64,000 nt of DNA from Occultella glacieicola (GCF_004353825.1 NZ_SMNA01000001.1:310001-374000), one strand, 5' to 3'. Shown: positions 53,726 through 62,598, counted from the first letter of the stretch. The notes: a model not told the origin generated them from the sequence alone. A program made the numbers and translations.

Positions 53726-54352
53726 TCAGGCGGCCCGCTCCAGCCGGAGGAGCGCCGCCTTCGCGTCCGGACCGCCCACGTAGCCGCCGAGCGAGCCGTC
53801 CGCGCGCAGGACCCGGTGGCACGGGACGACGACCGGCAGTGGGTTCGTCGCACAGGCCGAACCGACGGCCCGGACGGCTCCGGGGTTGCCGACCCGGAGC
53901 GCGACCTCGCGGTAGGACTCCGTGTGTCCGTAGGAGATGTCCGGCAGGTGCCGCTGGACCAGGCCACGGAAGCCATGGGACAGCCGGCGGTCCAGGGCGA
54001 GGTCGAACGCGGTGCGCTTCCCTGCGAAGTACTCCTCGAGCTGCCGGGCCGCGGGCGCCAGCCGGGCCGGGGCGCGCAGGACCCGTGGCCCGATGCCGGC
54101 GGCGAGCCCGCCGAGGACCTCCTCGAAGCCCTCGCGATCGTAGGCGAGGCGCACGAGTCCGACGTCGGTGGTGGCGAGCAGCAGCCTCCCGACCGGGGAG
54201 TCGACCTCGGTGTAGGCGACGTCGACGAGGCCTTCCCGGCCGGCGGTCTCCACGAGGCGCTGGTGCAGCCGGTCCAGCGTGTCCCGGTCCGGGGTGGTGC
54301 CGGCGATCAGGTCGGCGGGTTCGCCGGAACGTGCGATGGTGTTCGGGTTCAT
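53726..54352 (-). CDS. ogt: Methylated-DNA-protein cysteine methyltransferase
   Basis: 208 residues from an ATG that overlaps the sigma-factor stop. The active-site motif is VVVPCHRVLRADGSLGGYVGG with acceptor Cys178, and the preceding helix SYREVALRVGNPGAVRAVGSACATNPLP is the standard recognition region. The N-terminal ribonuclease-like part begins near 47 (YTEVDSPVGRLLLATTDVGLVRLAY). The protein removes O6-alkyl groups from guanine by transferring them to its own cysteine. There is no Ada-type DNA-binding domain. About 40 residues before the fold (DTLDRLHQRLVETAGREGL) are extra compared with minimal MGMTs and occur in sigma-linked actinobacterial forms. Confidence 0.95.
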   Translation of the reverse strand: MNPNTIARSGEPADLIAGTTPDRDTLDRLHQRLVETAGREGLVDVAYTEVDSPVGRLLLATTDVGLVRLAYDREGFEEVLGGLAAGIGPRVLRAPARLAPAARQLEEYFAGKRTAFDLALDRRLSHGFRGLVQRHLPDISYGHTESYREVALRVGNPGAVRAVGSACATNPLPVVVPCHRVLRADGSLGGYVGGPDAKAALLRLERAA

Positions 54353-54855
54353 CGGGTGAGTCCCTCCTGGGCGGGGCCGGTCAGGTGCCGACTGCGGCGC
54401 AGCGCGTGCAGTCCATCGGCGGCGGCGCGGCGCACGGCCGCGGGGGTGCCACCGATCAGTTCGGCGGTCTGGGTGTGGGGCAGGCCGCCGAGGTAGTGGT
54501 AGGCGACGGCGAGGCGTTGCCGCTCGGGCAGCGCGGCGACGGCGGTCCAGATGTCCGGGTCCGCCTCGCCCGGGACGCCGAGCGTCGAGGTCCGCTCCGG
54601 CATCTCGGCGGCGGGGATCGCCTGGCGGGCCCGGGTCCGGGTGACGTCGATCGCCTTGCGGTGCGCGACCCGGACCAGCCAGGCCTCCACGTTGGTGGTG
54701 GCCGGGAGGTCCGGCCATTCCCGCAGGGCGGCGAGGAACGTCTCGGACCAGGCGTCGTCGGCGTCCGGGCCGGGGCCGAGGACCGCGCGACAGACCCGCA
54801 GGACGGTCGCGCCGTGGCGCTGTACCGCTTGTTCGAAGGGCTGTTTCATCGTCAT
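54349..54855 (-). CDS. ECF-like RNA polymerase sigma factor
   Basis: 168 residues from an ATG at 54855 (another ATG two codons on is also possible). Sigma region 2 covers about 5-75: PFEQAVQRHGATVLRVCRAVLGPGPDADDAWSETFLAALREWP, then NVEAWLVRVAHRKAIDVTRTRARQ. Region 4 covers about 105-160: ALPERQRLAVAYHYLGGLPHTQTAELIGGTPAAVRRAAADGLHALR. No anti-sigma gene is adjacent; instead the stop overlaps ogt, so the two proteins are made together. That coupling is seen in other actinobacteria and suggests a sigma factor used in the alkylation or DNA-damage response, though this is inference. Confidence 0.9.
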   Translation of the reverse strand: MTMKQPFEQAVQRHGATVLRVCRAVLGPGPDADDAWSETFLAALREWPDLPATTNVEAWLVRVAHRKAIDVTRTRARQAIPAAEMPERTSTLGVPGEADPDIWTAVAALPERQRLAVAYHYLGGLPHTQTAELIGGTPAAVRRAAADGLHALRRSRHLTGPAQEGLTR

Positions 54856-54918
54856 CACCAGGTAGACGCGCGGTCGGGGCGGAATGTGAGGTCGGCGAGG
54901 CAAGCCTAGGATCCGAGC

Positions 54919-55296
54919 ATGGATCCGCTCTCCGAAGCCGACACGAACGCGGTGATCGCCATCGTCATGGACCTGGCCCGTGCCGGCAGCACGGAGGAAC
55001 TCCTGGAGTTCTTCGACCACGGTCTCGACGTCGACGTCCGCGACCCCGAGGGCAACACCGCCCTGATGCTGGCCGCCTATCACGGCCGGGGGTCGACGGT
55101 CGCCGCACTCATCGAGCGCGGCGCCGACATCGACCTGCGCAACGGCCGGGACCAGTCACCGATCGCGGGCGCCCTGTTCAAGGGCGAGGACGAGATCGTG
55201 GCGGCCCTGCGCGGGGCCGGTGCCGACCTCGACGCCGGAACCCCGAGCGCCCGCGCAGCCGCCGAGCTGTTCGGTCGGGCGCACCTGCTCGAGTAG
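54919..55296 (+). CDS. Ankyrin-repeat protein
   Basis: 125 residues from an ATG at 54919. About three ankyrin units: MDLARAGSTEELLEFFDHGLDVDVRDPEGNTALMLAAYHGRGSTVAALIERGADIDLRNGRDQSPIAGALFKGEDEIVAALRGAGADLD read without a break shows the GNTALMLAAYHG and GADIDLRN consensus repeats. Small cytosolic ankyrin proteins act as protein-binding adaptors. In Pseudomonas, ankB beside katB is needed for full catalase activity. Here the ankyrin gene converges on a catalase gene, so a similar partnership is possible but the gene order differs. Its promoter region is shared with the divergent sigma-factor gene (63 bp). Confidence 0.9.
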   Translation: MDPLSEADTNAVIAIVMDLARAGSTEELLEFFDHGLDVDVRDPEGNTALMLAAYHGRGSTVAALIERGADIDLRNGRDQSPIAGALFKGEDEIVAALRGAGADLDAGTPSARAAAELFGRAHLLE

Positions 55297-55317
55297 CGGT
55301 CCACCGCAGGGGTCGGT

Positions 55318-55352
55318 GAGGGTGCTGATGTGGCGACCACTTCAGCACTCTC
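55318..55352. repeat. Hairpin repeat unit 1
   Basis: GAGGGTGCTGA (55318-55328) and TCAGCACTCTC (55342-55352) form an 11-bp stem (one G-T) with a 13-nt loop. Unit 2 lies 54 bp on. Outer arms GGTCGGTG (55311-55318) and CACCGACC (55409-55416) could close both into one branched structure. Confidence 0.75.
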
Positions 55353-55371
55353 GCGCACCCGACCCGCGCGT

Positions 55372-55406
55372 GAGGGTGCTGAATCGGCTGCCATCACAGC
55401 ACTCTC
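55372..55406. repeat. Hairpin repeat unit 2
   Basis: GAGGGTGCTGA (55372-55382) and ACAGCACTCTC (55396-55406) repeat unit 1 arms with the same 13-nt loop length but a different loop sequence, which implies that the stems and not the loops are conserved. Confidence 0.75.
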
Positions 55407-55422
55407 GACACCGACCACAGCA

Positions 55423-55463
55423 CGACGGCCCGGCCACCACGCGAGGTGACCGGGCCGCCGTCG
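55423..55463. terminator. Terminator hairpin between ankyrin and catalase genes
   Basis: Left CGACGGCCCGG and right CCGGG-CCG-CCGTCG pair with a 3-nt bulge around a loop containing CCACC and GGTGA. It lies between convergent genes ending at 55296 and 55504. Confidence 0.7.
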
Positions 55464-55503
55464 ACCGCTTGTGACGGGCCGCGACCACCGCGACCCACAG
55501 CAA

Positions 55504-57012
55504 TCAGACCAGCTCGCTGATCCGGTCGTCGTCGCCGAGCGCGCCGGCCTTGTGGGCCTCGATCGCGCGCCGGACACCCTGGCCGTAGGCCGGGTCGGCC
55601 TGCGCGCAGTGGTTGAGGTGCCGCTCGATGGTGGCCTCGGAGGCGCCGTCGATCGCACGGGCCGTGTTCGCGAACAGGGCCGACTGCTGTTCCGGGCTCA
55701 TCTGCCGGAACAGGTCGCCCGGCTGCTCGAAGTAGTTGACGTCGTCCTCGCGGTACTCGTATCGGTCCGCCGCACCCTCCAGCGCGAGCGCCGGCTCGTG
55801 GTAGGCGGGCTGGTCGGAGAACCGGTCGTAGCTGTTCGGGGTGTACCCGGGCACGCCGCCCTGGTTGCCGTCCACGCGCATCTGCCCGTCGCGGTGGTAG
55901 GTGTTCACGTTCGTGGCCCCGCGCGGGTAGTTCACCGGGATCTGGTGGTGGTTCACGCCCACCCGGTAGCGCGCGGCGTCACCGTAGGAGAACAGCCGGC
56001 CCTGCAGCATCCGGTCCGGGGACGGGCCCACGCCGGGCACCATGTTGCTGGGTGTGAACGCGGCCTGCTCGACGTCGGCGAAGTAGTTCTCCGGGTTCCG
56101 GTTGAGCTCGAACTCGCCGACCTCGATCAGCGGGTAGTCCTTCTTCGACCAGACCTTGGTCAGGTCGAAGGGGTGGAACCGGTAGTCCTTGGCGTCCGCC
56201 TCGGGCATGACCTGGATGAAGAACGTCCACTTCGGGAACTCGTCGCGCTCGATCGCGTCGAACAGGTCCCGCTGGGCGGACTCCCGGTCGCCGGCCACGA
56301 GCTTGGCGGCCTCGGCGTCGGTGAGGTTCTTGATGCCCTGCTGGGTGCGGAAGTGGAACTTGACCCAGAACCGCTCGTCCTCGGCGTTGATGAAGGAGTA
56401 CGTGTGGGAGCCGAACCCGTGCATGTGCCGGTACCCGTCCGGGATGCCGCGGTCGGACATCACGATGGTGACCTGGTGCAGCGCCTCGGGCAGGTTCGTC
56501 CAGAAGTCCCAGTTGTTCTCGGGGGAGCGCAGGTTCGTGCGGGGGTCACGCTTGACGGCCCGGTTCAGTGCCGGGAAGTGGTGCGGGTCGCGGTGGAAGA
56601 ACACCGGGGTGTTGTTCCCGACCACGTCCCAGTTGCCCTCCTCGGTGTAGAAGCGCAGCGCGAAGCCACGGATGTCCCGCTCGGCGTCAGCCGCGCCTCG
56701 CTCCCCGGCGACGGTGGAGAACCGGGCGAACATCTCGGTCTGCTTGCCGACCTCGGAGAACAGCGCCGCCCTGGAGTACCGGGTGATGTCCCGCGTGACC
56801 GTGAACGTGCCGAACGCGCCTGACCCCTTGGCGTGCATGCGGCGCTCCGGGATGACCTCCCGGCTGAAGTGCGCCAGCTTCTCGAGGAACCAGACGTCCT
56901 GCAGCAGCATCGGGCCGCGCGGGCCGGCGGTCACGGCGTTCTCGTTGTCCGGGACGGGGGCACCCGCCGCGGTGGTCAGGGGGCGGGTGTTGTCGTGGTA
57001 CTGCTCTGGCAT
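55504..57012 (-). CDS. katA: Monofunctional haem catalase
   Basis: 502 residues from an ATG at 57012 with AAGGAG upstream. Catalytic His60 lies in [16 protein letters not shown]. The distal Asn is in [13 protein letters not shown], and the haem-ligating tyrosine region is [23 protein letters not shown]. Length of about 500 with no C-terminal flavodoxin-like domain places it in the small-subunit clade that binds NADPH. It decomposes H2O2 to water and oxygen in the cytosol. The fur-type gene 13 bp upstream on the same strand is the likely peroxide-sensing regulator and is probably co-transcribed. It converges on the ankyrin gene. Confidence 0.97.
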   Translation of the reverse strand: MPEQYHDNTRPLTTAAGAPVPDNENAVTAGPRGPMLLQDVWFLEKLAHFSREVIPERRMHAKGSGAFGTFTVTRDITRYSRAALFSEVGKQTEMFARFSTVAGERGAADAERDIRGFALRFYTEEGNWDVVGNNTPVFFHRDPHHFPALNRAVKRDPRTNLRSPENNWDFWTNLPEALHQVTIVMSDRGIPDGYRHMHGFGSHTYSFINAEDERFWVKFHFRTQQGIKNLTDAEAAKLVAGDRESAQRDLFDAIERDEFPKWTFFIQVMPEADAKDYRFHPFDLTKVWSKKDYPLIEVGEFELNRNPENYFADVEQAAFTPSNMVPGVGPSPDRMLQGRLFSYGDAARYRVGVNHHQIPVNYPRGATNVNTYHRDGQMRVDGNQGGVPGYTPNSYDRFSDQPAYHEPALALEGAADRYEYREDDVNYFEQPGDLFRQMSPEQQSALFANTARAIDGASEATIERHLNHCAQADPAYGQGVRRAIEAHKAGALGDDDRISELV

Positions 57013-57025
57013 TCCTGGGTGCTCC

Positions 57026-57511
57026 TTAGTGGTGGTGGGACATCTCTGGGCGCGGCGGCGCCGGGTCGGCGGGTCCGGCCGCACCGCCGGACAGGCAGGC
57101 GGGGCAGGTGCCCCAGTAGGTGATCTCGACGGCGTCGATGACGAAGCCGGGCGCCTGCGGTTCGGCGAGCGGGATCGCGTTCGGTGCGACGTGGACGTCG
57201 GTGAGCGAGCCGCAGCGCCGGCAGACCGCGTGCTGGTGGTCGTCCCAGCGCAGGCCCTCGTACCGCGCCGACGAGTTCGGCAGGTCGATCCGTCGGGCCA
57301 GGTCCGCGTCCACGAGCGTCTTGAGGACGTCGTAGACGGCCTGCGTCGAGCAACTGCCGATCCGCTCCCGGACCAGCCCGATGATCGTCGCCGCGTCCGA
57401 GTGCGGATGCTCGTGGATCACGGTCAGGACCGTCACCCGCGGGCGCGTCACGCGCAGCGCCGCCCCCCGCAGGAGCTCTTCGGCCTCGGACTCGATCACC
57501 CCTGCAGTCAA
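57026..57511 (-). CDS. furA: Fur-family regulator (FurA/PerR-like)
   Basis: 161 residues from a TTG at 57511; a GTG at 57499 is an alternative start and would remove four residues. The winged helix (about 15-85) contains [25 protein letters not shown] and [31 protein letters not shown]. The metal-site strand [19 protein letters not shown] and the second cysteine pair CPACL form a structural Zn site. The residue set resembles mycobacterial FurA, which represses catalase-peroxidase. It lies 13 bp before katA, so it should repress both and respond to peroxide through iron-dependent oxidation. The C-terminus ends in SHHH. Confidence 0.92.
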   Translation of the reverse strand: MTAGVIESEAEELLRGAALRVTRPRVTVLTVIHEHPHSDAATIIGLVRERIGSCSTQAVYDVLKTLVDADLARRIDLPNSSARYEGLRWDDHQHAVCRRCGSLTDVHVAPNAIPLAEPQAPGFVIDAVEITYWGTCPACLSGGAAGPADPAPPRPEMSHHH

Positions 57512-57521
57512 TCACCTTTTC

Positions 57522-57534
57522 TGGATTGATTCCA
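57522..57534. promoter_or_regulatory. Candidate Fur/PerR site before furA-katA
   Basis: TGGATTGATTCCA has TGGA/TCCA arms around an AT-rich centre, 11 nt upstream of the furA start. It is the only AT-rich symmetric motif in this promoter and fits autoregulation. Confidence 0.5.
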
Positions 57535-57564
57535 AACAGCGATCCAGCGCGGGCCGCGGCGGCC

Positions 57565-58800
57565 TCAGCCCAGGATGATCCAGAGCAGCGCGATGATGGC
57601 CACCACGGCCGCGCCGGCGAGGATGCCGGGCAGGACCGACATGTCGGAAGCCGTCGTGGGCGCAGGCTCGATCGAACGGGCGACGGCGGGGAGTGCCACG
57701 GTGGGTCCGTCGCCCTCGTCCGTGGTGAGGTCGGGCGAGGCGGCCTCGCCGGGCTCGTCGCCGTCCGGTCCGGTGCCGGCCGGCTCGGGCGGCTCCTCGG
57801 CCTCCGTGGGATCCACCAGATCGGCGCGGCCCGCGTCCGGGTGATCGAGCAGCGTCACGCCCTCGTCGGAGTCGGGGTCGGCGCCGCCGTCGCCGGATGC
57901 CCCCACAGCGACCGGGCGGGGGGTGCGCACGTGCGCCCCGGCGGAGGGGTTCGCGGCCTCGATGATCATGGTCGGCAACGACTCGCCCAGGGACGCGCCC
58001 GCGTCCGGGGAGAGCGCGATGCCGTCCGTGACCGCACCCACGAAAACAGGCTCGGCGGCGAGCAGGTCCGTATCGCCGTCGGGCTCGGCGATCACGTCCG
58101 CCACCACCACGGTGACGTTGTCACGGGTGCCCAGCACCAGCGCCGCGTTGATCAGGGCGCGGGCGGCCTCGGCCGGATCCGGGCGGGTGAGCAACTCCCC
58201 GATGTGCTCGGCGGACACGTAGTCGGACAGGCCGTCGCTGCACAGCAGCAGCCGGTCACCGGGGGTCACGGTCAGGGCGATGATGTCCAGGTCCGCGCCG
58301 CCGGCCTGGTCGTCGAGGGACCGCAGCAGCATGGACCGGTACGGGTGCGTGCGGGCGCGTTCGGGGGTCAGCTGACCCTGGTCGATGAGTCGCTGCACGT
58401 GCGTGTGGTCGGTGGTGACCTGGTAGAGCGAACCCTCGTGCAGGGCGTAGACGCGGGAGTCCCCGATGTGCCCGATGGTGACGTGCTCGCCGTCGCTGGC
58501 CACGGCGAGCAGGGTCGTACCCATCGACTCGAGCATGGCGTCGGCCTCGGACATGCCGTGCAGCGCCCGCCGGGACGCCCGTCCCGCGTTCAGCAGCTGG
58601 GTCGGGATGTCGGTGCCGGGGGAGTGCTCCACCTCGGCGAACACCCGGACCGCCACGCTCGAGGCGACCTCGCCGGCCGCGTGCCCACCCATCCCGTCGG
58701 CGAGCACCAGGAGCCGCGGGCTGCCGAGGGCGGAGTCCTCGTTGTTCGTCCGGACTGTTCCGAGGTCGGTCTGCACGGCGTAGCGGAAACTCACCGCCAT
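57565..58800 (-). CDS. PP2C-family Ser/Thr protein phosphatase with C-terminal membrane helix
   Basis: 411 residues from an ATG at 58800, with GAGG 11 nt upstream. PP2C motifs in order: RYAVQTDLGTVRTNNEDS, ADGMGGHAAGEVASS (metal ligands), TTLLAVASDGEHVTIGHIGDSRVYAL, HPYRSMLLRSLDD, LLLCSDGLSDYV and GTRDNVTVVVADV. All metal-binding aspartates are present. A Glu/Asp/Pro linker (about 250-380) leads to a membrane helix at the very end (LAGAAVVAIIALLWIILG), so the catalytic domain is cytosolic and tethered, as in PstP. It should reverse the action of Ser/Thr kinases. The next gene upstream on the same strand encodes a pseudokinase-like membrane protein, a likely partner or target. Confidence 0.95.
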   Translation of the reverse strand: MAVSFRYAVQTDLGTVRTNNEDSALGSPRLLVLADGMGGHAAGEVASSVAVRVFAEVEHSPGTDIPTQLLNAGRASRRALHGMSEADAMLESMGTTLLAVASDGEHVTIGHIGDSRVYALHEGSLYQVTTDHTHVQRLIDQGQLTPERARTHPYRSMLLRSLDDQAGGADLDIIALTVTPGDRLLLCSDGLSDYVSAEHIGELLTRPDPAEAARALINAALVLGTRDNVTVVVADVIAEPDGDTDLLAAEPVFVGAVTDGIALSPDAGASLGESLPTMIIEAANPSAGAHVRTPRPVAVGASGDGGADPDSDEGVTLLDHPDAGRADLVDPTEAEEPPEPAGTGPDGDEPGEAASPDLTTDEGDGPTVALPAVARSIEPAPTTASDMSVLPGILAGAAVVAIIALLWIILG

Positions 58801-58932
58801 CGTGTGCACCGCCTCTGACTGTCAGCCGCCCCCGGGGGGCGGGGAGCATGGGAGCGAGTCTCACCCTACAACGCGGCGTGGCGGTGGAAGGCCCGCTGTG
58901 ATGGACCGGGCTGCCCATCGGGATCCGTCCGG

Positions 58933-61698
58933 TCAGAGCGCGTTGTGCTTCTGCAGGTACCGCAGCGCGGCCCACCCGAGCGGCACCCGGATCCAGAACG
59001 TCAGCACCCGGAACAGGACCGCGGCGGAGGCGGCCGTCGCGGTGGCGATGCCGGCGGTCCGCAGCCCGGTGGAGAGGGCGAACTCCACGGTGCCGATGCC
59101 GCCCGGGGTGGGCACCGCGGACCCGACGGCGGTACCCGTCAGGTAGATGATCGCCAGCGTCGTGGCCGGCAGGGTCTCGCCGAACGCGGCCAGGGCCGCG
59201 GCGAACGACGCCAGGTAGCCGAGCGTCTGCACCAGGTTGCCCCCGAGGGCGATCGCGAGACGGTGCGGCTGACCCACCACCCAGACCAGCCGCGGCCAGA
59301 CCTGCCGCAGGGTGGGGGTGATCTTCGCGATCACCCAGCGGCGCAGGGCCGGGACCGCGAACGCGACCCCGACCACCAGGGCGAGCGCACCCCCGATGAT
59401 CAGCACGGCTCCGGACGGGAAGCCCTGCAGCGCCCCGGAACTGCCGGTCAGCAGCGCGATCGCGATCAGCAGGAGCACCGTGGTCACGAACTGGGACACC
59501 TGCAGCAGGGCCACCGTGGCCAGCGCCACCGGCGTCTCGAGACCGCGTTTCTGCATGTACCGCAGGTTGAGCGCCGCCGGACCCACCCCGGCCGGGGCCA
59601 CCAGGGTCACCACGGAGGCGGCGACCTGCACCAGGGTGGTGCGCCAGAGTCCGAGCTTCTCGGGGGAGAACCCGACCAGGCCCATCGCGGAGCCGACGTA
59701 GGTGATCAGGCCGAGGGCGAACGCCACGATCATCCAGACCGGGTTCGCGTCGCTGATGACCTGGGCGATCTCCTGGAAGTTCAGGGTGGTCAGCAGCGCC
59801 CAGCCCGCCACCACCGCGATGGTCAGGGTGATCACCGTGCGGGCGCTGAACCTGGAGAGCTGGATCGGCTCGACGATGCCCGCCGTCGGGATGAACTCCA
59901 CGAGGTGGGCTCGCAGCGCCGTCATCCCGGCCTTGTCGGCGCGGGCCTCGGCCCGGGTCTGGATCGGCAGGGCGACCGGCTGCAGCAGCGGTGCGATCTC
60001 CGTGAGCTGTTCGATGGAGATGACCCGGGCGGCGGCCGCGATCGCGCGCTCCGGGCCGACCCGCAGGGAGAGCAGGGTGAGGAGTTGCGTACGGTCGACG
60101 CGCCGGGCCAGCGAGCTCGACGCGATCTCCCCCTCCTCCCAGCCGTTCAGCCAGACCTCGCCCGCGAACGGACCGTCGGCCTCGCCGATGATCAGGGAGT
60201 CGGCGGTGAGGTTGCGGTGCGCGAGGCCGGCCTTGTGGGCGATCCGGAGCTGCTCCCACGCGTTCACCATGACCTCGTCGGTGAGCGCGTCGGCCGGGAG
60301 GTCGGAGAGCTGCCGGGCGTGGCCGACGTGCTCGCCGAGCAGCAGCACGGAGTCCTCGGTCTCGGCGATACCGCGCAGGCGCGGGCTGTTCACCCCGGCG
60401 GCGTTCGCCGCGTAGTACATGAGGGCCGCGCGCTCGGCGGCCTGCCGCAGCGAGACGGCGGTCCGGCGGGCGAGCCCCCGGCGCACGATCGTGGAGATGA
60501 CGGCGCTGAGCATGCCGATCACCTGACGGTCGCCGTCGAGCACGACGGCATCCCAGCGCACGTTGTCGGAGTCGATGACGGCGTACATCCGGTTCGCGCC
60601 CTCGCGCTCGTTCGCGACGGTGGCGGACTCCGGCAACTGGGCGAGCAGGTTCGTCTCGGTGTCGCTCGGGCCGGCCGGGGCGAACGCAGCAGGTTCGTCC
60701 GGTCGGGCGGGGTCGCCGGGCGGGTCGGCGACGGCGGAGGTCACCCGGGTGGACTCGTCCGGTGCGGTAGGGGTGTCGGTGGGTCCCCCATGGACGGTAT
60801 GGTCCGTCGGCGCCGCCGCGGCGCCGGCCGGCCACGACGAGGGCGCGTCGGCGAACTCGGTGGGTGCGGCGAACGTCGGCGCCGTGTACCCAATCGGCCC
60901 GGACGCCTGGACCACGTCCTGACGCAGGTCCTCGGCGAGCGTGGAGTCACCGATCCGGATCACCCGGACCGGGTCCACGCCGGCCCGCCGGATGCCCTCG
61001 ACGAGTTCGAGCCCGTGGGCGCGCTGGCTCAGCACTCCGGACAGGTACCGCATGCCCAGGCCCGCGGCGCGCCCGATGAGCACGGAGACGATCGCCGCCA
61101 CGAGGGTCGCGGTCCCGGTGATCACCGTGACGATCAGGACGAACCAGAGCAGGTTCCACGAGATCCGCACCACGCGGCGCCGGTCACGTGTTCCGACCGC
61201 GGTCAGGAACGCGGCCAGCGCCGCGGCCGGCGCGGAGATGGTGATCACCCAGGCGCCCTCCTGGAACCGGAGCAGCGAGCGGGCCAGGGCGTTCGTGGCG
61301 AACGTGTCCAGGAGCCAGATCGCGGCGAGGGCCACGACGTAGCCGATCGCCGCGGCCGCGACCGCGTCCAGGACGGCCCGGACGTTGCGCCGGGCCAGTT
61401 GCTCGATCACGACGATGATCGGCAGCACGAGGATGAGCAGGCCCTCGATCACGTTCACCGGGACCAGCAGGATGGTGCGGACCACCCGGGCCAGGGCGGA
61501 CTGCACGTCCTCGGTCACCCCGGTGGTGGTGGCGTAGGCGTACACGGCCAGCACCAGCACGACCGCGATGCCCAGCAGCGAGACCAGCATCAGGACCAGG
61601 TCGACGGGACGCCGCACCCGGGTGAGCGGGATGTCCAGGATCCGCACCTGTCGAGCCGGCCCCCTCGGGGTCACCGGCTCTGCGGAATCGGTGGACAT
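58933..61698 (-). CDS. Pseudokinase-like domain fused between membrane regions; C-terminal LPG-synthase-type flippase fold
   Basis: 921 residues from an ATG at 61698 (AGGA 8 nt upstream). N-terminal membrane region with five or six helices (about 33-210), a Pro/Ala/Thr linker (260-348), and a soluble region (about 350-600) with the outline of a kinase C-lobe but degraded catalytic residues: where HRD is expected it reads GLAHRNLTADSLIIG, and no DFG is visible (VWLNGWEEGEI instead). From about 620 comes an UPF0104/LPG_synthase_TM region with some eight helices (GLVGFSPEKLGLWRTTLVQ, then GTAVGSAVPTPGGIGTVEFAL), as in the flippase half of MprF. There is no aminoacyl-transferase domain. It sits 132 bp upstream of the PP2C gene on the same strand. 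Confidence 0.85.
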   Translation of the reverse strand: MSTDSAEPVTPRGPARQVRILDIPLTRVRRPVDLVLMLVSLLGIAVVLVLAVYAYATTTGVTEDVQSALARVVRTILLVPVNVIEGLLILVLPIIVVIEQLARRNVRAVLDAVAAAAIGYVVALAAIWLLDTFATNALARSLLRFQEGAWVITISAPAAALAAFLTAVGTRDRRRVVRISWNLLWFVLIVTVITGTATLVAAIVSVLIGRAAGLGMRYLSGVLSQRAHGLELVEGIRRAGVDPVRVIRIGDSTLAEDLRQDVVQASGPIGYTAPTFAAPTEFADAPSSWPAGAAAAPTDHTVHGGPTDTPTAPDESTRVTSAVADPPGDPARPDEPAAFAPAGPSDTETNLLAQLPESATVANEREGANRMYAVIDSDNVRWDAVVLDGDRQVIGMLSAVISTIVRRGLARRTAVSLRQAAERAALMYYAANAAGVNSPRLRGIAETEDSVLLLGEHVGHARQLSDLPADALTDEVMVNAWEQLRIAHKAGLAHRNLTADSLIIGEADGPFAGEVWLNGWEEGEIASSSLARRVDRTQLLTLLSLRVGPERAIAAAARVISIEQLTEIAPLLQPVALPIQTRAEARADKAGMTALRAHLVEFIPTAGIVEPIQLSRFSARTVITLTIAVVAGWALLTTLNFQEIAQVISDANPVWMIVAFALGLITYVGSAMGLVGFSPEKLGLWRTTLVQVAASVVTLVAPAGVGPAALNLRYMQKRGLETPVALATVALLQVSQFVTTVLLLIAIALLTGSSGALQGFPSGAVLIIGGALALVVGVAFAVPALRRWVIAKITPTLRQVWPRLVWVVGQPHRLAIALGGNLVQTLGYLASFAAALAAFGETLPATTLAIIYLTGTAVGSAVPTPGGIGTVEFALSTGLRTAGIATATAASAAVLFRVLTFWIRVPLGWAALRYLQKHNAL

Positions 61699-61776
61699 GT
61701 CCACGATCCTAGGTGAGAGCCTCCCTGCGGCCGCAGGTGTGTCCAGGCGCGGCGCGGCCGAGGATTCGGGGGGTGC

Positions 61777-62598
61777 TCAGGTCATGCCGAGCGCGGCCAG
61801 CCAGGCGACCGGGAGCAGGGCGTAGCCCACGAAGCCCACGACATCGATCAGCGTATGCGCGATCACCAGCGGCATCACGCGCCGTCGGCCCCACCGCGAG
61901 CAGTAGAACAAGCCGAAGACGACGCCCATGATGACGTTCCCGAAGAACGGCCCCCAGCCCTGGTACAGGTGGTAGGAGCCGCGGATGAGTGCGGAGACCA
62001 CGATGATCGACCACAGCCGCCAGCGCTTCTCACGCAACCGCTCGAACAGGTACCCGACCACGAGGACCTCCTCAAGGAGACCGTTCTTGAGGGCGGCGAG
62101 GATCAGGATCGGGACCGCCCACCAGTACGGGTCGAGGGCCGAGGCCTGGACCGAGACGGTGATGCCGAGGGCGCGTCCGGCCAGGTACAGCCCGAGCCCG
62201 GGGATGCCGATGATCGCTCCGAGGGCCAGGCCCCAGCCGAAGTCTCGACCGGGCCGGCTCAGGTCGAGGCCGATCCGCCGGAACGGGTTGCGGCCGGTGT
62301 CGCTGAGCAGATAGAGCGCGAGGGCGACCGGGATCAGCGCGAACGTCAGGGAGAGCACCTGGTAGAGCAGATCCCAGTAGGGCCGCTCGGACAGCGGCGG
62401 GTTGAGGGTGGCGGTCTGGTCCCCGAGGGGGCCGCGGGTGAGGCGGTCGAGGATGTTCACCACGGCATAGACGCCGGACCTGCCCAGGGACAGACCCATG
62501 ACGATCCAGATCTCGACGGTCAGGCGTCGGGACCGGGCCCTGGCCGACGGCGCGGGTGCGGTCAGGGAGGGTGTCTCCGGTTCGCCCTGGGTCGCCAT
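61777..62598 (-). CDS. CPBP-family intramembrane metalloprotease
   Basis: 273 residues from an ATG at 62598. About eight hydrophobic segments. The CPBP/Abi signature is complete: NGLLEEVLVVGYLFERLR with the catalytic Glu176-Glu177 pair, RGSYHLYQGWGPFFGNVIMGVVFGLFY with His210, and VIAHTLIDV with His248. The family includes CAAX proteases and bacteriocin-immunity proteins that cut membrane substrates. The substrate is unknown. It is divergent from a small helix-turn-helix protein gene, with two matching palindromic sites in between, so it may be under that protein's control. Confidence 0.92.
   Translation of the reverse strand: MATQGEPETPSLTAPAPSARARSRRLTVEIWIVMGLSLGRSGVYAVVNILDRLTRGPLGDQTATLNPPLSERPYWDLLYQVLSLTFALIPVALALYLLSDTGRNPFRRIGLDLSRPGRDFGWGLALGAIIGIPGLGLYLAGRALGITVSVQASALDPYWWAVPILILAALKNGLLEEVLVVGYLFERLREKRWRLWSIIVVSALIRGSYHLYQGWGPFFGNVIMGVVFGLFYCSRWGRRRVMPLVIAHTLIDVVGFVGYALLPVAWLAALGMT

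Noticed and set aside
54890-54912. Full DtxR/IdeR box before the ankyrin gene
   Set aside because: Only about 9 of 19 consensus positions match over the best alignment, so I kept it as a weak remark and not as a feature.
58945-61716. 923-codon open frame on the plus strand opposite the pseudokinase/flippase gene
   Set aside because: The product is Arg/Gly/His/Asp-rich with no hydrophobic core, while the minus strand encodes recognisable membrane and kinase-like regions.
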